A stretch of DNA of 64,000 nucleotides from Phycisphaerales bacterium (GTDB taxonomy: Bacteria > Planctomycetota > Phycisphaerae > Phycisphaerales > UBA1924): assembly GCA_947459215.1 (NCBI GenBank), contig CANHCQ010000010.1:50856-114855 (forward strand), read 5' to 3'. The position numbers were made by a program, and so were the translations under genes. Positions 7,673-18,765 of the stretch are shown piece by piece (positions within the stretch are counted from its first letter, which is position 1; every line of letters begins with the position of its first letter). The notes under the pieces were generated by a model. The model was not told the DNA's origin. It saw nothing but the letters and a program-made list of their open reading frames with translations, and did not search any database.

Positions 7673-9724
7673 ATGCCACGAGATATCCCAGTCGGCAACG
7701 GCCAAGTGCTGGTCACCTTCGATCACCTCTACCGGGTGCGCGATCTCTATTACCCCAACGTCGGCCTCTTCAACCACACCGACGGCCACGTTCAACGCTT
7801 CGGCGTCTGGGTCGATGGTCAGTTCGCGTGGATCGAGGACCCGTCGTGGATCCGCGAGCTCCGCTACGAGCGTGACACGCTGGTGACCCACGTGCGGCTC
7901 ATCAACGAGAAGCTCGGCGTCGAGCTCATCTGCCACGACTGCGTCGATTTCCACGAGCCGGTCTATCTCCGGCGCGTGATCGTCAAGAACCTCACCGACC
8001 GTCGCCGCGACGTGCGCGTGTTCTATCACTGGGACATGTCGATCCGCGGCTCCCCGCTCGGCGACACCGCCAACTACGACCCCGCCACGTCCAGCCTCGT
8101 TCTCTACAAGGACGACATTTACTTCCTCTTCAATGCCTGCGACCAGAACAAGTGCGGCATCGACAACTGGGCCATCGGCACCAAGCGCCTCGGCGGCGCC
8201 GAAGGCACCTGGCGCGACGCCGAGGACGGCCAACTCGGACGCAACGCCATCAGCCAGGGCTCGGTGGACGCGACCATCGGCTTCAACCTCGACATCGAAC
8301 CCAACGGCGAGTCGTATGTCTCGAGTTGGCTCGCCTGCGGCCGCTCGTACAAGGAAGTCCGCGACATCAACCGTCGCGTGAACGAGAAGGGGCCCGATCG
8401 CCTCATCAGCCGCACCCAGGCATACTGGAAACTCTGGTGCCGCAAGGAGCCGATCGACCTGAGCCCGCTGCCCGAGGGCGTGCGCGATCTGTTCTACCGC
8501 AGCCAGTTGGTGCTGCGGACGCAGATCGACAACCACGGCGCGATCATCGCCGCCAACGACAGCGACATCACGCAGTTCGGCGGCGACCACTATTCCTATT
8601 GCTGGCCCCGCGACGGCGCGCTTGTCGCGTACGCGCTCATCCTCAGCGGCCAGTCTGAGCTCTCGCGTCACTTCTTCCGTTACTGCGGCGATGTGATCGA
8701 GGACGAGGGCTATTTCCTTCACAAGTACACACCCAGCGGCCAGCTCGCCAGTTCGTGGCACCCATGGATGGTGGAGGGACAGAAGGTTCTGCCCATCCAG
8801 CAGGACGAAACCGCGCTTGTGATGTGGGCGCTGCGCAAGCACTTCATCACTTTCCGCGATGTCGAGTTCATCAAGCCTCTGTACAACACGCTCATCGTCC
8901 GCCCCGCGGACTGGATCCTCTCGTATCGCGACGCCAACGGGCTGCCGCTTCCGAGTTGGGACCTGTGGGAAGAACGCCGCGGGATTCACACGTTCACTGT
9001 CGCCGCCACGATCGGCGCGCTCAACGCCGCGGCCCAGTTCGCCAACGACTTCGGCGACCACGACCGTGCCCAGGTCTATCGCGAGGCCGCCGACAAGATG
9101 AAGGGCGCAGCGCAGCGGTTGTTGTGGAATGCCCAGTTCAAGCGATTCGCCCGCATGGCGACGCCGCTGCCCGCCGGGGGCTACCGGCTCGACATGACCA
9201 GCGACAGCGCGAACTACGCGCTCTTTGCGTTCGGCGCCTTCAACGCCTCCGACGAGATCGTCGAGGACGAGATGAAGGGCTTGTGGGATCGCCTCTGGGT
9301 CAAGACCAGCGTCGGCGGCTGCGCCCGATACGAGCGCGACTACTACCACCAGGTCGAACGCGACAACACCGACGCCGTCCCCGGCAACCCGTGGGTCATC
9401 TGCACCCTCTGGCAGGCCCAGTACCGCATCGAGCGTGCGAAGACCGTCGAGGAACTGCAGGAAGCCCTGCCGTTGATCGAATGGGCCCAGCGCCGTGCCG
9501 AGAAGTCCGGCGTCCTCGCCGAACAGTTCAACCCCTACAGCGGCGATCCCATCTCCGTCAGCCCGCTGACATGGAGCCACGCGACCTTCGTCATCGCGGT
9601 GATGGAGTACCTCCGCAAGTACGACAAGCTCACCGCCACCAGCCTGAAGCGCATCGGCCAGCAGATCATGGCGGCTCAGGCGGGCAAGGACGAGGATGAC
9701 GTGGTGAAACCCGTGCGGAGGTAA
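7673..9724 (+). CDS. Glycoside hydrolase family 15 protein (glucoamylase-like)
   Basis: 683 residues. The N-terminal beta-sandwich (about 1-280) is followed by an (alpha/alpha)6 barrel. GH15 enzymes release glucose from alpha-glucans or hydrolyse trehalose. Landmarks are the barrel entry YSYCWPRDGALVAYAL, the likely general acid Glu379 in QQDETALVMWAL, and the likely base Glu617 in GVLAEQFNPYSGD. There is no signal peptide, so it is probably cytoplasmic and acts on glycogen or maltodextrins. The start is ATG at 7673. Starch versus trehalose specificity cannot be told from sequence alone. No glycogen genes are adjacent. Confidence 0.92.
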   Translation: MPRDIPVGNGQVLVTFDHLYRVRDLYYPNVGLFNHTDGHVQRFGVWVDGQFAWIEDPSWIRELRYERDTLVTHVRLINEKLGVELICHDCVDFHEPVYLRRVIVKNLTDRRRDVRVFYHWDMSIRGSPLGDTANYDPATSSLVLYKDDIYFLFNACDQNKCGIDNWAIGTKRLGGAEGTWRDAEDGQLGRNAISQGSVDATIGFNLDIEPNGESYVSSWLACGRSYKEVRDINRRVNEKGPDRLISRTQAYWKLWCRKEPIDLSPLPEGVRDLFYRSQLVLRTQIDNHGAIIAANDSDITQFGGDHYSYCWPRDGALVAYALILSGQSELSRHFFRYCGDVIEDEGYFLHKYTPSGQLASSWHPWMVEGQKVLPIQQDETALVMWALRKHFITFRDVEFIKPLYNTLIVRPADWILSYRDANGLPLPSWDLWEERRGIHTFTVAATIGALNAAAQFANDFGDHDRAQVYREAADKMKGAAQRLLWNAQFKRFARMATPLPAGGYRLDMTSDSANYALFAFGAFNASDEIVEDEMKGLWDRLWVKTSVGGCARYERDYYHQVERDNTDAVPGNPWVICTLWQAQYRIERAKTVEELQEALPLIEWAQRRAEKSGVLAEQFNPYSGDPISVSPLTWSHATFVIAVMEYLRKYDKLTATSLKRIGQQIMAAQAGKDEDDVVKPVRR

Positions 9725-9730
9725 AGGCTG

Positions 9731-9844
9731 TTCACCACGGAGACATAGAGTCGCAGAGAAGAGAGAAAGACGGGTTCGAGGCAGAGACCTGCTTGGCCTT
9801 GAACCCAGTTGCTTCGCTCTGTGCCTCTGTGTCTCTGTGGTAAA
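9731..9844. repeat. Palindromic repeat with TTCACCAC ends, copy A
   Basis: 114-bp imperfect palindrome. The left end TTCACCACGGAGACATAGAG is the reverse complement, with a few changes, of the right end (9821-9844, ...CTCTGTGTCTCTGTGGTAA). Inner arms GGTTCGAGGC / GCCTTGAACC also pair. A related copy is at 20635-20857. It lies in the gap between convergent genes and may be a small non-autonomous element. Confidence 0.8.
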
Positions 9845-9862
9845 AATCCGAGCGAGCCGCGA

Positions 9863-11314
9863 TCACACCTTGAAGTACAGATCCCGCTTGTACAGCGAGT
9901 AGCAGATCCGCCACCACACCAGCGTGTAGGCGATGGTGAACGCCCAGTCCGCCGCGGCCTGACCGAGCCCCGGCCACCGAAGCATCGAGACGCCCCAGAA
10001 GTTCCACCCGTCGCGGACGAAGCCCTTGAGCGCCGGGCCGATGGTCTGCATCGAGCCGTCGTGGAATGGCATCTTCCAGCCCATCAGCACGATCCGCCAG
10101 GTGATCTCGGCGCCGACATAGAGCAGGATCGCATTCCGCCCCGGCACGCTGCAGAACCAGCCGACGCAGCGGACCGGACCGGCGAACTCCGCCGGCGCGA
10201 GCAGCGCCGCAGCGAGGCCGGCCAGCCCGAAGCCGACCATCCCCGCCGCCCAAGGCTCGATCGTCGCGCGATCCAGGCCGAACGTTCCCGCCATGAACTG
10301 GGTGCCGAAACAGACCACGGTCCACATGCCGCACAGCCACACCGGAGCGAGCAGGCTTCCCGCCCGCGCCAAAGCACTCGTCGGCGATGGCCGCGCCGCG
10401 ACATCGAGGAACAGGTAGAACAGTCCCAGCACCACCGCGCCGCTGCCGCTGGCGAGCAGCACATACGACGACGTGAAGAAATCCTTGCTGAAAGCAAGGT
10501 CGCGTTCCCAGACATACGCCAGCAGCAGAGCGATCAGTCCCGCCGCGATCAGCCACATCGCCCGCAGGAACGGCGCCAGCGACTGGGCCCGGATGACGGA
10601 CGCCGCCCACATGCCCATCACCACGCAGCACGTTGCCGGGAGCAGTTGCGTCAGCCCACCGAACCACCCGCCGACGAACCACAAGGGCCCGCCGCGGATG
10701 CTGAGGTAGTTGCTCTTGACCCACTCGTCGAGATGCCGCTTCTCTTCCCAGAGAACCATGCCCTCGCCGGGGTAGTTGATCTTGGTGAGCATGGCCCACT
10801 TGGCGACGAGCACCGCGACGACGAACCCAGCCTGTGCCCATCGCGGCGTCAGGCTCAAGACGACGCCGAGGAAATACCCCCACGCGATGATGGGCAGAAT
10901 GTCCCACAGAAAGAACGTCACCTCGCCACGCCGGGCGGCGGTGATGAGTGCACCGAGCGCATAAATCAGGAGTGCACGCTTGAACGCCTCCCAGACTTTC
11001 TCGAACGCCGATTTGCCCGCCCCGCGTCCGCCGCCCATCGAGAACGGGATGGCGCATCCCACCGCGAACAGGAACCACGGGAAGACCATGTCGCACAGGC
11101 TCGCGCCTTTGTCCCCCGCGTTCCAGCCCCGGTGCTGGAACTGCCAGTGGAAGGACTGGTGCGTCGAACTGTTGACCACCAGCATCAGCAGCATCACGAA
11201 GCCGCGGAAGGCGTCGAGGGCGAGCAGCCGCGGTCGGGAGATCGGGACGGGTGACGGGGTCACGTCGAGCGGCGGTTGCGTGGGCGGAGTTACACGGGGC
11301 AGGGAGGTGATCAT
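9863..11314 (-). CDS. Multi-pass membrane protein of the DUF5009/NagX (acyltransferase-like) group
   Basis: 483 residues with about 10-12 hydrophobic helices. After a short Pro-rich start it has RLLALDAFRGFVMLLMLVVN (about residues 27-46), the signature of the heparan-alpha-glucosaminide N-acetyltransferase/NagX-like and DUF5009 families. NPSTHQ-like and FPWFLFAVGCAIPFS segments follow. Such proteins are thought to transfer acetyl groups across the membrane to sugars; the substrate here is unknown. The ATG at 11312-11314 is chosen over the upstream GTG because the extra 34 residues look unrelated. A terminator for the gene upstream sits at 11408-11449, so this is probably its own unit. Confidence 0.75.
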   Translation of the reverse strand: MITSLPRVTPPTQPPLDVTPSPVPISRPRLLALDAFRGFVMLLMLVVNSSTHQSFHWQFQHRGWNAGDKGASLCDMVFPWFLFAVGCAIPFSMGGGRGAGKSAFEKVWEAFKRALLIYALGALITAARRGEVTFFLWDILPIIAWGYFLGVVLSLTPRWAQAGFVVAVLVAKWAMLTKINYPGEGMVLWEEKRHLDEWVKSNYLSIRGGPLWFVGGWFGGLTQLLPATCCVVMGMWAASVIRAQSLAPFLRAMWLIAAGLIALLLAYVWERDLAFSKDFFTSSYVLLASGSGAVVLGLFYLFLDVAARPSPTSALARAGSLLAPVWLCGMWTVVCFGTQFMAGTFGLDRATIEPWAAGMVGFGLAGLAAALLAPAEFAGPVRCVGWFCSVPGRNAILLYVGAEITWRIVLMGWKMPFHDGSMQTIGPALKGFVRDGWNFWGVSMLRWPGLGQAAADWAFTIAYTLVWWRICYSLYKRDLYFKV

Positions 11315-11407
11315 GGGCGGCTGGATCCAGCGTACCACACGCGGCGACGCGGACGCACAGATGTTCCGCGGTCGCCAAGGACAGCACTCGCCAAAGACCG
11401 GTCTCGC

Positions 11408-11449
11408 CAAAAACAAGAACGGCGGAACCGGCCTCTTGGCTCCGCCGTC
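11408..11449 (-). terminator. Rho-independent terminator
   Basis: Minus-strand hairpin ACGGCGGAGCC...GGTTCCGCCGT followed by TCTTGTTTTT, about 80 bp after the stop of the 135-residue secreted protein gene. Confidence 0.75.
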
Positions 11450-11530
11450 TGTCAGAATCGGACCGGGTGATGAGGTGACGCGAGCGTCACCCTGAGGAGT
11501 GTCGGTCCGATCGCTGGACCGCCGTGTTGA

Positions 11531-11938
11531 TTACTGTGGCTTTCGCAGTTTGACAAGCACACGTGCTGTTTCGCCAGGGCGCACGCCGCTGAGCTCGCGA
11601 CCGGATCCCACGTCCCGCTTCGCGGCGGCGATCGTGAAGCGTCCGGGTGCGACCTTGTCGAACTTGAACGCGCCCTTGTCGTTGGTCACGGTCCGCTGCA
11701 TCGCCTTGCCGTCGCGGACGAGAGCGACATGCACGCCGCTGAGATCCGCGGCCGGATCCGTGCTCACGACTTTGCCGATGACCACACCGGGCTTGACGGT
11801 CGGCGGCGCGGTAACGGTCGTTGTTCCTTCCGTGCCCGGAGTCGTGGAGGAGACGCCTCCCGCCGCCAACGCAATCGCGGCCATCACGCTCAGCGAGGCA
11901 AACCCAAACCAACCTGACAGGCATTTGCGGCTATTCAT
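11531..11938 (-). CDS. Secreted carboxypeptidase-regulatory-like domain protein
   Basis: 135 residues. It has a signal peptide (MNSRKCLSGWFGF then a hydrophobic stretch to about residue 28), a Thr/Pro-rich linker, then one beta-sandwich of the CarboxypepD_reg type. The pattern is GVVIGKVVSTDP...LSGVHVALVRDG...TVTNDKGAFKFDKVAPGRFTI, followed by a last strand ending ARVLVKLRK. The start ATG at 11936-11938 has an excellent GGAGG 7 nt upstream; the longer ORF is not used. It is probably periplasmic or surface-located; a binding partner is unknown. Confidence 0.8.
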   Translation of the reverse strand: MNSRKCLSGWFGFASLSVMAAIALAAGGVSSTTPGTEGTTTVTAPPTVKPGVVIGKVVSTDPAADLSGVHVALVRDGKAMQRTVTNDKGAFKFDKVAPGRFTIAAAKRDVGSGRELSGVRPGETARVLVKLRKPQ

Positions 11939-12540
11939 CGCGATTCCTCCGATGGGGCGGCCACACAACCCCGGACTTCTGCTTTCCCTCACCCTCGACG
12001 CCACGCGGCGACCGGGAAGTAACGCACGGGCACCTTCCGTATTGCCGTCAATCGCTCCCAATCCTGTCCGGATGTCGCCGTGCGAAGTGCCGCCCTGCAA
12101 GGTCCGCTGTCGGCAACTTCAAACGTCGCCGCGAAGGGCCGACGCGCGGATGGTGATGTGGACAACCTCGCGTCGACAGTTCAGGTGCGGAGCGAGGCGA
12201 CCTTCCGGAAAGTGCGCAAATCTGCGTTCCGGCGCGACTTCCGACGTCTTTCATGCAGTTATAGGACGTCAATTCTGGTGTGGGTAGCCCGTGTAGGCGG
12301 TGTGCATCAATCTGGGCCATCGCGGCCGATAAGGAAAGCGGACGTGAAGTTATTCCGTGTGTGACGGGGTCTTCGCGTGTCTGTGGGTTGAGACGGTGCA
12401 TCCGTTGCAATTCACACGAGTTCGCCCCCGGCGGGGAAACCCGCCAAAGGCCCGTGGAGCGGCGGTCGATGGACCATCTGCCGAGCACGCGGCGCGGCCC
12501 GGAAGCAGGACGCATCCGGCGGGGGAGTCAGGAGAAAGTC
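11939..12540. other. Intergenic region without recognisable genes
   Basis: 602 bp between divergent small genes. Short ORFs occur on both strands, but none has a Shine-Dalgarno plus a recognisable protein. No clear repeat or RNA structure was seen. Promoters for the flanking genes presumably lie here. Confidence 0.35.
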
Positions 12541-12837
12541 ATGAGGCTCTTCGAACGGACTCGAACGATGGCGAACCTCAAGTATCACCCGGCTGAGAAC
12601 CGCAGCGACAACGACCCGATCCCGTTCCCGCGCGCCGAGCAGTGGACGCGGGCCGAGGCGGCTCCCAGCCGCTGGAAGGACGGAGCTCCGGTCTATCGCC
12701 TCGGCGATACCAGACGCTTCGGCGACACCGCCGCGTCCATGGCCGAGAATGCCCTGGATCGCGCCCAGCGCCAGATGGACCGCATCCGCGATCTGCTCGG
12801 CAATCCCGATGGCGGGGACCGGCCCAGCGCGGCGTAA
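12541..12837 (+). CDS. Small hypothetical protein
   Basis: 98 residues, not recognised. The start MRLFERTRTMANLKYHPAEN has a strong AGGAG 6-7 nt upstream, which supports a real gene. It is hydrophilic with many Arg, Asp and Pro; the C-terminal part (SMAENALDRAQRQMDRIRDLL) is predicted helical. No signal peptide or cysteines. The frame extends upstream, but the ribosome site decides the start. Possibly a planctomycete-specific cytosolic protein. Confidence 0.55.
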   Translation: MRLFERTRTMANLKYHPAENRSDNDPIPFPRAEQWTRAEAAPSRWKDGAPVYRLGDTRRFGDTAASMAENALDRAQRQMDRIRDLLGNPDGGDRPSAA

Positions 12838-13055
12838 TCAGGCTCGACGCTCATCGCATGTGCCTCGCCCAGCCGCGTGATCGAACGCGGCTCATTCTCG
12901 TCGCGACGTTGCCCGCAGCATCGACACAGTCGATGCGATCGACGCACATCAACCACTCCGATTCCCGTCTCGGCGTGCACCCCCGGTTCATTGGCATCGC
13001 GTCCGCTTGATTCGGAAGCTTCATCATCGACTCCGGTCGCGAAAGGTGGGGCGTG

Positions 13056-13775
13056 ATGAGGAATGTGATCACATGTTGCGTCGTGGCGGCCGCCGTTGCC
13101 GGCACGGCCCGGGCCTCGTTCGTCAGCAACTTTGATTCCTATGCCAGCGGCCAGTCGCTCCACAACGTGGATGGCTGGAAGGGGTGGGACAACGTCGCCG
13201 GTGTCGCGGGCACCGTCAGCTCGACGCGGGCTTTCAGCGGCACCAACGCGCTGCAGGTGGGCCCCGGCCAGACCGACGCGGTGCGCGAGATCTCGGGCGT
13301 GACGTCCGGCGTCTGGAACTTCACCGCGATGCAGTACATCGCCAGCGGACAAAGCGGGTTGACCTACGTCATCCTCATGAACCGCTACCTCGACGGGCAG
13401 AACAACAACTCCGACTACTGGAGCGTGCAGCTCAGCTTCGATGTCGGCGCCGGCACCGTAAAGGACGATCTGCGGGGCGGTTCGACCACGCTCGTCTACG
13501 ACGCCTGGGTGCCTATCCAGATCCAGATCAACCTCGACGCTGACACGCTGAGCCAGTACTACAACGGCACGCTCATCGCGGCCGGCGTCTGGAAGCGGGG
13601 CGCCGCCTCGGTGAACGCCTTGCAGGCCATCGACCTGTACAACAACGGCGGAAACGCGGCGTACTACGACGACGTCGTCGTGCAGCTGGCGGTCTCGTCC
13701 AACGTCCGGGCCCCCGGCATCCTCGCGACGACGGGGCTGGCGATGCTGCTCCTCGTGCCACGCCGGCGTCGGTGA
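13056..13775 (+). CDS. Secreted protein with C-terminal sorting-type tail
   Basis: 239 residues. Signal peptide MRNVITCCVVAAAVAGTARA, then a beta-rich domain (FVSNFDSYASGQSL.., VREISGVTSG, QIQINLDADTLSQYYNG, YYDDVVVQL) reminiscent of concanavalin-like/laminin-G-type jellyroll folds. The C-terminus is a short hydrophobic segment (GILATTGLAMLLLV) ending PRRRR, a PEP-CTERM-like sorting tail. The motif before the helix (RAPG) is a weak version of the PEP box. GTG 13053 directly precedes the ATG; the ATG is used because of AGGTGG upstream. A strong terminator follows at 13804. Confidence 0.72.
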   Translation: MRNVITCCVVAAAVAGTARASFVSNFDSYASGQSLHNVDGWKGWDNVAGVAGTVSSTRAFSGTNALQVGPGQTDAVREISGVTSGVWNFTAMQYIASGQSGLTYVILMNRYLDGQNNNSDYWSVQLSFDVGAGTVKDDLRGGSTTLVYDAWVPIQIQINLDADTLSQYYNGTLIAAGVWKRGAASVNALQAIDLYNNGGNAAYYDDVVVQLAVSSNVRAPGILATTGLAMLLLVPRRRR

Positions 13776-13803
13776 TTGGCGGCTCGGTCTTTGCTGAAAC
13801 GGC

Positions 13804-13834
13804 AAGGCCCATCGCTTTGAGCGATGGGCCTTTT
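13804..13834 (+). terminator. Rho-independent terminator between convergent genes
   Basis: Stem AAGGCCCATCGCT / AGCGATGGGCCTT with a 3-nt loop, ending in TTTT, 29 bp after the secreted-protein stop. It may also help stop typA from the other side. Confidence 0.88.
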
Positions 13835-13851
13835 GCAGTAATCGGTGAGGT

Positions 13852-13874
13852 GGGCGTGGGGGTGGGGGTGGGGG
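13852..13874 (+). other. G-quadruplex motif at the typA 3' end
   Basis: Four G-runs (GGG, then three runs of five G) separated by CGT, T and T on the plus strand. The motif starts 1 nt beyond the typA stop codon, whose mRNA carries the C-rich complement. Confidence 0.7.
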
Positions 13875-13875
13875 C

Positions 13876-15774
<1,899 letters not shown>

Positions 15775-16144
15775 GATGGAGTCAGAAGGGGTGAGGAAGG
15801 CGGTGTGAGAACTGAGAACGAAGGAATGGGGACGCACGGCTGACCGGGGCCTGGGGGCACTTTGAGCGACGCGGCCCGGGTGAGGTCGTGGTAGTGGGGG
15901 GGTGGCCGTGAGATGTGGTGGCTGTTCGGTCTGGGTCCGGTCAGCCGCGAATGGTACGCGCGGCGATCGCGTGCCGCCCGAGAAACCGGCGGAATCGCTG
16001 GCACAGTCGCTACAGGCCGCGTCGCCGCCCGGGCATGAAGCCGTACCCGCGTCGATTCAAGGCAAGACGCGCCGGCGCGGGCACACTTGGGAAGGCGGCC
16101 GAAAGGTCGCCGTCCGAGTCGTAATCGAGAAGAGAGGGAAAGAG
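15775..16144. other. Divergent intergenic region, typA / secreted protein
   Basis: 370 bp holding the start regions of typA (minus) and the 229-residue secreted protein (plus). No clear promoter boxes or further genes are seen; a long frame runs through it on the plus strand but has no good start. Confidence 0.35.
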
Positions 16145-16834
16145 ATGAACCGCCCGACCACCTTGGCCGCCATTTCAGCTGTCTCCCTGCTGGCCTCGGC
16201 GTTGCAGGCCGCTCCCACGCTGATCTACTCCAACGACTTCGAGGCCCCCGCGTTGGCGAGCGAGTGGTCCGCGAACTACCGGCGCATTGAGGACCACGGC
16301 TCCTTCTCGATCTTCAACGGGCGTTACAGCCAAGGCTGGACCGGCCTGACGATGAACGCCCCGGCGCTCGGTTCGCCCGCCGGACCTGCCGGCCCCGGCA
16401 CTTCGGTCGTCGCCCGCTACACCCTCGTCTTCGATCTGTACATCATCGATTCCTGGGACGCCTCAAACTGGTACGGCGGGTACGACCACTTTCTCGTCAG
16501 CGTCAACGGCAACACCGTCGCCGACTGGGGATTCACGACAACCGGCGGCCAGCAGCGCAACCCGTTCACCGCCAGCCAGATCGGCAACCTCGGCTTTGCC
16601 GAGACGGCCCCCGATGCGATCTACCGAAACGTCACGCTCACTTTCGACACAACGCCCGGTCAGAACCTGTTCATCAAGTTCTTCGACCAGAACCTCGGAG
16701 GCGTCAGCGACGAGGGGTGGGGGATTGACAACGTGAAGCTCTACGGCGAGGCGCTCCGCGTACCCACGCCGTCGGTGGCGATGGGTCTGGGTGCCGGCCT
16801 GACGCTTGCGATGCGTCGGCGTCGCACGTCGTGA
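16145..16834 (+). CDS. Secreted protein with C-terminal sorting-type tail
   Basis: 229 residues. Signal peptide MNRPTTLAAISAVSLLASALQA, then a beta-sandwich domain that starts PTLIYSNDFEAPALASEW and ends GWGIDNVKLYGEA. This is the 'NDFE...W...ID(N/D)V.(L/V)Y' layout of carbohydrate-binding-like jellyrolls in planctomycete PEP-CTERM proteins. The tail is VPTPSVAMGLGAGLTLAMRR plus further Arg, with a clear PTP motif. ATG at 16145 has GAGGG upstream. Cell-surface or extracellular by inference; no exosortase gene is in the window. Confidence 0.75.
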   Translation: MNRPTTLAAISAVSLLASALQAAPTLIYSNDFEAPALASEWSANYRRIEDHGSFSIFNGRYSQGWTGLTMNAPALGSPAGPAGPGTSVVARYTLVFDLYIIDSWDASNWYGGYDHFLVSVNGNTVADWGFTTTGGQQRNPFTASQIGNLGFAETAPDAIYRNVTLTFDTTPGQNLFIKFFDQNLGGVSDEGWGIDNVKLYGEALRVPTPSVAMGLGAGLTLAMRRRRTS

Positions 16835-16942
16835 ATCAGTTCCAAGCGTTGTCCGTGGCTCGGTGAACGGCTCGCGTGCTGCAGGCGGATTCCTACACTG
16901 CCTGCAGCACGTTCGCGCAACCGCCCAGCCCGGAATCAACGC

Positions 16943-17896
<954 letters not shown>

Positions 17897-17902
17897 TCCG
17901 AT

Positions 17903-18733
17903 TCAGTCCACGCTTCGCAGGGCCCGCCGGCAGATCCGCGCGGTCGCGGCGACGTCAGACTCGCGCAGCCAACGCTTCGTGAGCGATCGCACCCACGCCT
18001 CGTCATGCTTCGCGGCGTCGTTCAGCCAGTTCGAGACCGAGTCTTGCACGTACTTGGTCGGATCGGCACGCAGCGGATCGAGCAGCGGCAGCGCGAGTGC
18101 CGGTGTGGCCTTGAGCGTGTCGATGTGTGCGCACCACACGCCACGCGGCCGGGTGGCTTCGGTCGCGAAGCGGCGGATGTTCGCCGAGCGCGAACCCGTC
18201 CAGGGCGTCAGCATCTTGATCGCCGGCTTCAACTCCGAAGCGATTGCGGGACGCACCGCCATCCACGCCCACTCGCGCACGCCGCTGTGCTCGTCGTCGG
18301 CGAACGGTTGAATGACGCGAAGCTGCTCGCGCAGCGGGAGCGGCGACGCGTCGCCCCGTGTGAGGGCGTAGCAGCACCAGCCGCGGACGGTGTCGGACGG
18401 ATGCTTCGAAAGCGCGGCGAGTCGCTTGGTCGCGTGCCGGGCCAGCAGCACCCCGCCGAGCTCCAGCCGCTGCACGATGCCGACCCGAGGCGTCGGCGGC
18501 GCGTCTTTCTTCTTGACCACCCGCTCGCCCGCTGCCGCGAGTTCGTCGATCGCGGCCTTGGGAGCCTTGGGCACCACCGAAGCGAACAACGCATGGAAAT
18601 CGACCGAGAGCAATTCCACAAGAGTTCGTGATGCGAGCTGGCCGGAGTTCAGCCGGGCTCGCAGGGCCGGGGTCACATCGGCAAGGGTGCGTGCCGTACA
18701 CGGCTCTGTCGCGTCGCCCGCGCTCATGGCCAT
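17903..18733 (-). CDS. HEAT-repeat DNA alkylation repair protein (AlkD/AlkC-like)
   Basis: 276 residues, mostly helical. It resembles the DNA alkylation repair family, glycosylases that remove positively charged alkylated bases using a HEAT-repeat solenoid. Supporting stretches are RLALSKHPSDTVRGW-like repeats, HSGVREWAWMAVRPAI, SANIRRFATEATRPRGVW and the C-terminal DPTKYVQDSVSNWLNDAAK. The start is ATG 18731-18733 (MAMSAGDA) with AGGAG just upstream; a second ATG six bases later has better spacing. It is convergent with aguB (6 bp apart) and 32 bp downstream of the RluA fusion on the same strand, probably cotranscribed. Confidence 0.75.
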   Translation of the reverse strand: MAMSAGDATEPCTARTLADVTPALRARLNSGQLASRTLVELLSVDFHALFASVVPKAPKAAIDELAAAGERVVKKKDAPPTPRVGIVQRLELGGVLLARHATKRLAALSKHPSDTVRGWCCYALTRGDASPLPLREQLRVIQPFADDEHSGVREWAWMAVRPAIASELKPAIKMLTPWTGSRSANIRRFATEATRPRGVWCAHIDTLKATPALALPLLDPLRADPTKYVQDSVSNWLNDAAKHDEAWVRSLTKRWLRESDVAATARICRRALRSVD

Positions 18734-18765
18734 CGCTCCTTCGCGCCCGGCAGCCGGCCGCTGCG

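Noticed and set aside
7655..9580. 641-codon minus-strand frame
   Set aside because: Antisense of the GH15 gene, which has both catalytic Glu motifs.
9809..11254. 481-codon plus-strand frame opposite the acyltransferase-like gene
   Set aside because: Shadow of a clear membrane protein on the other strand; Arg/Gln/His-rich and starts inside the palindromic repeat.
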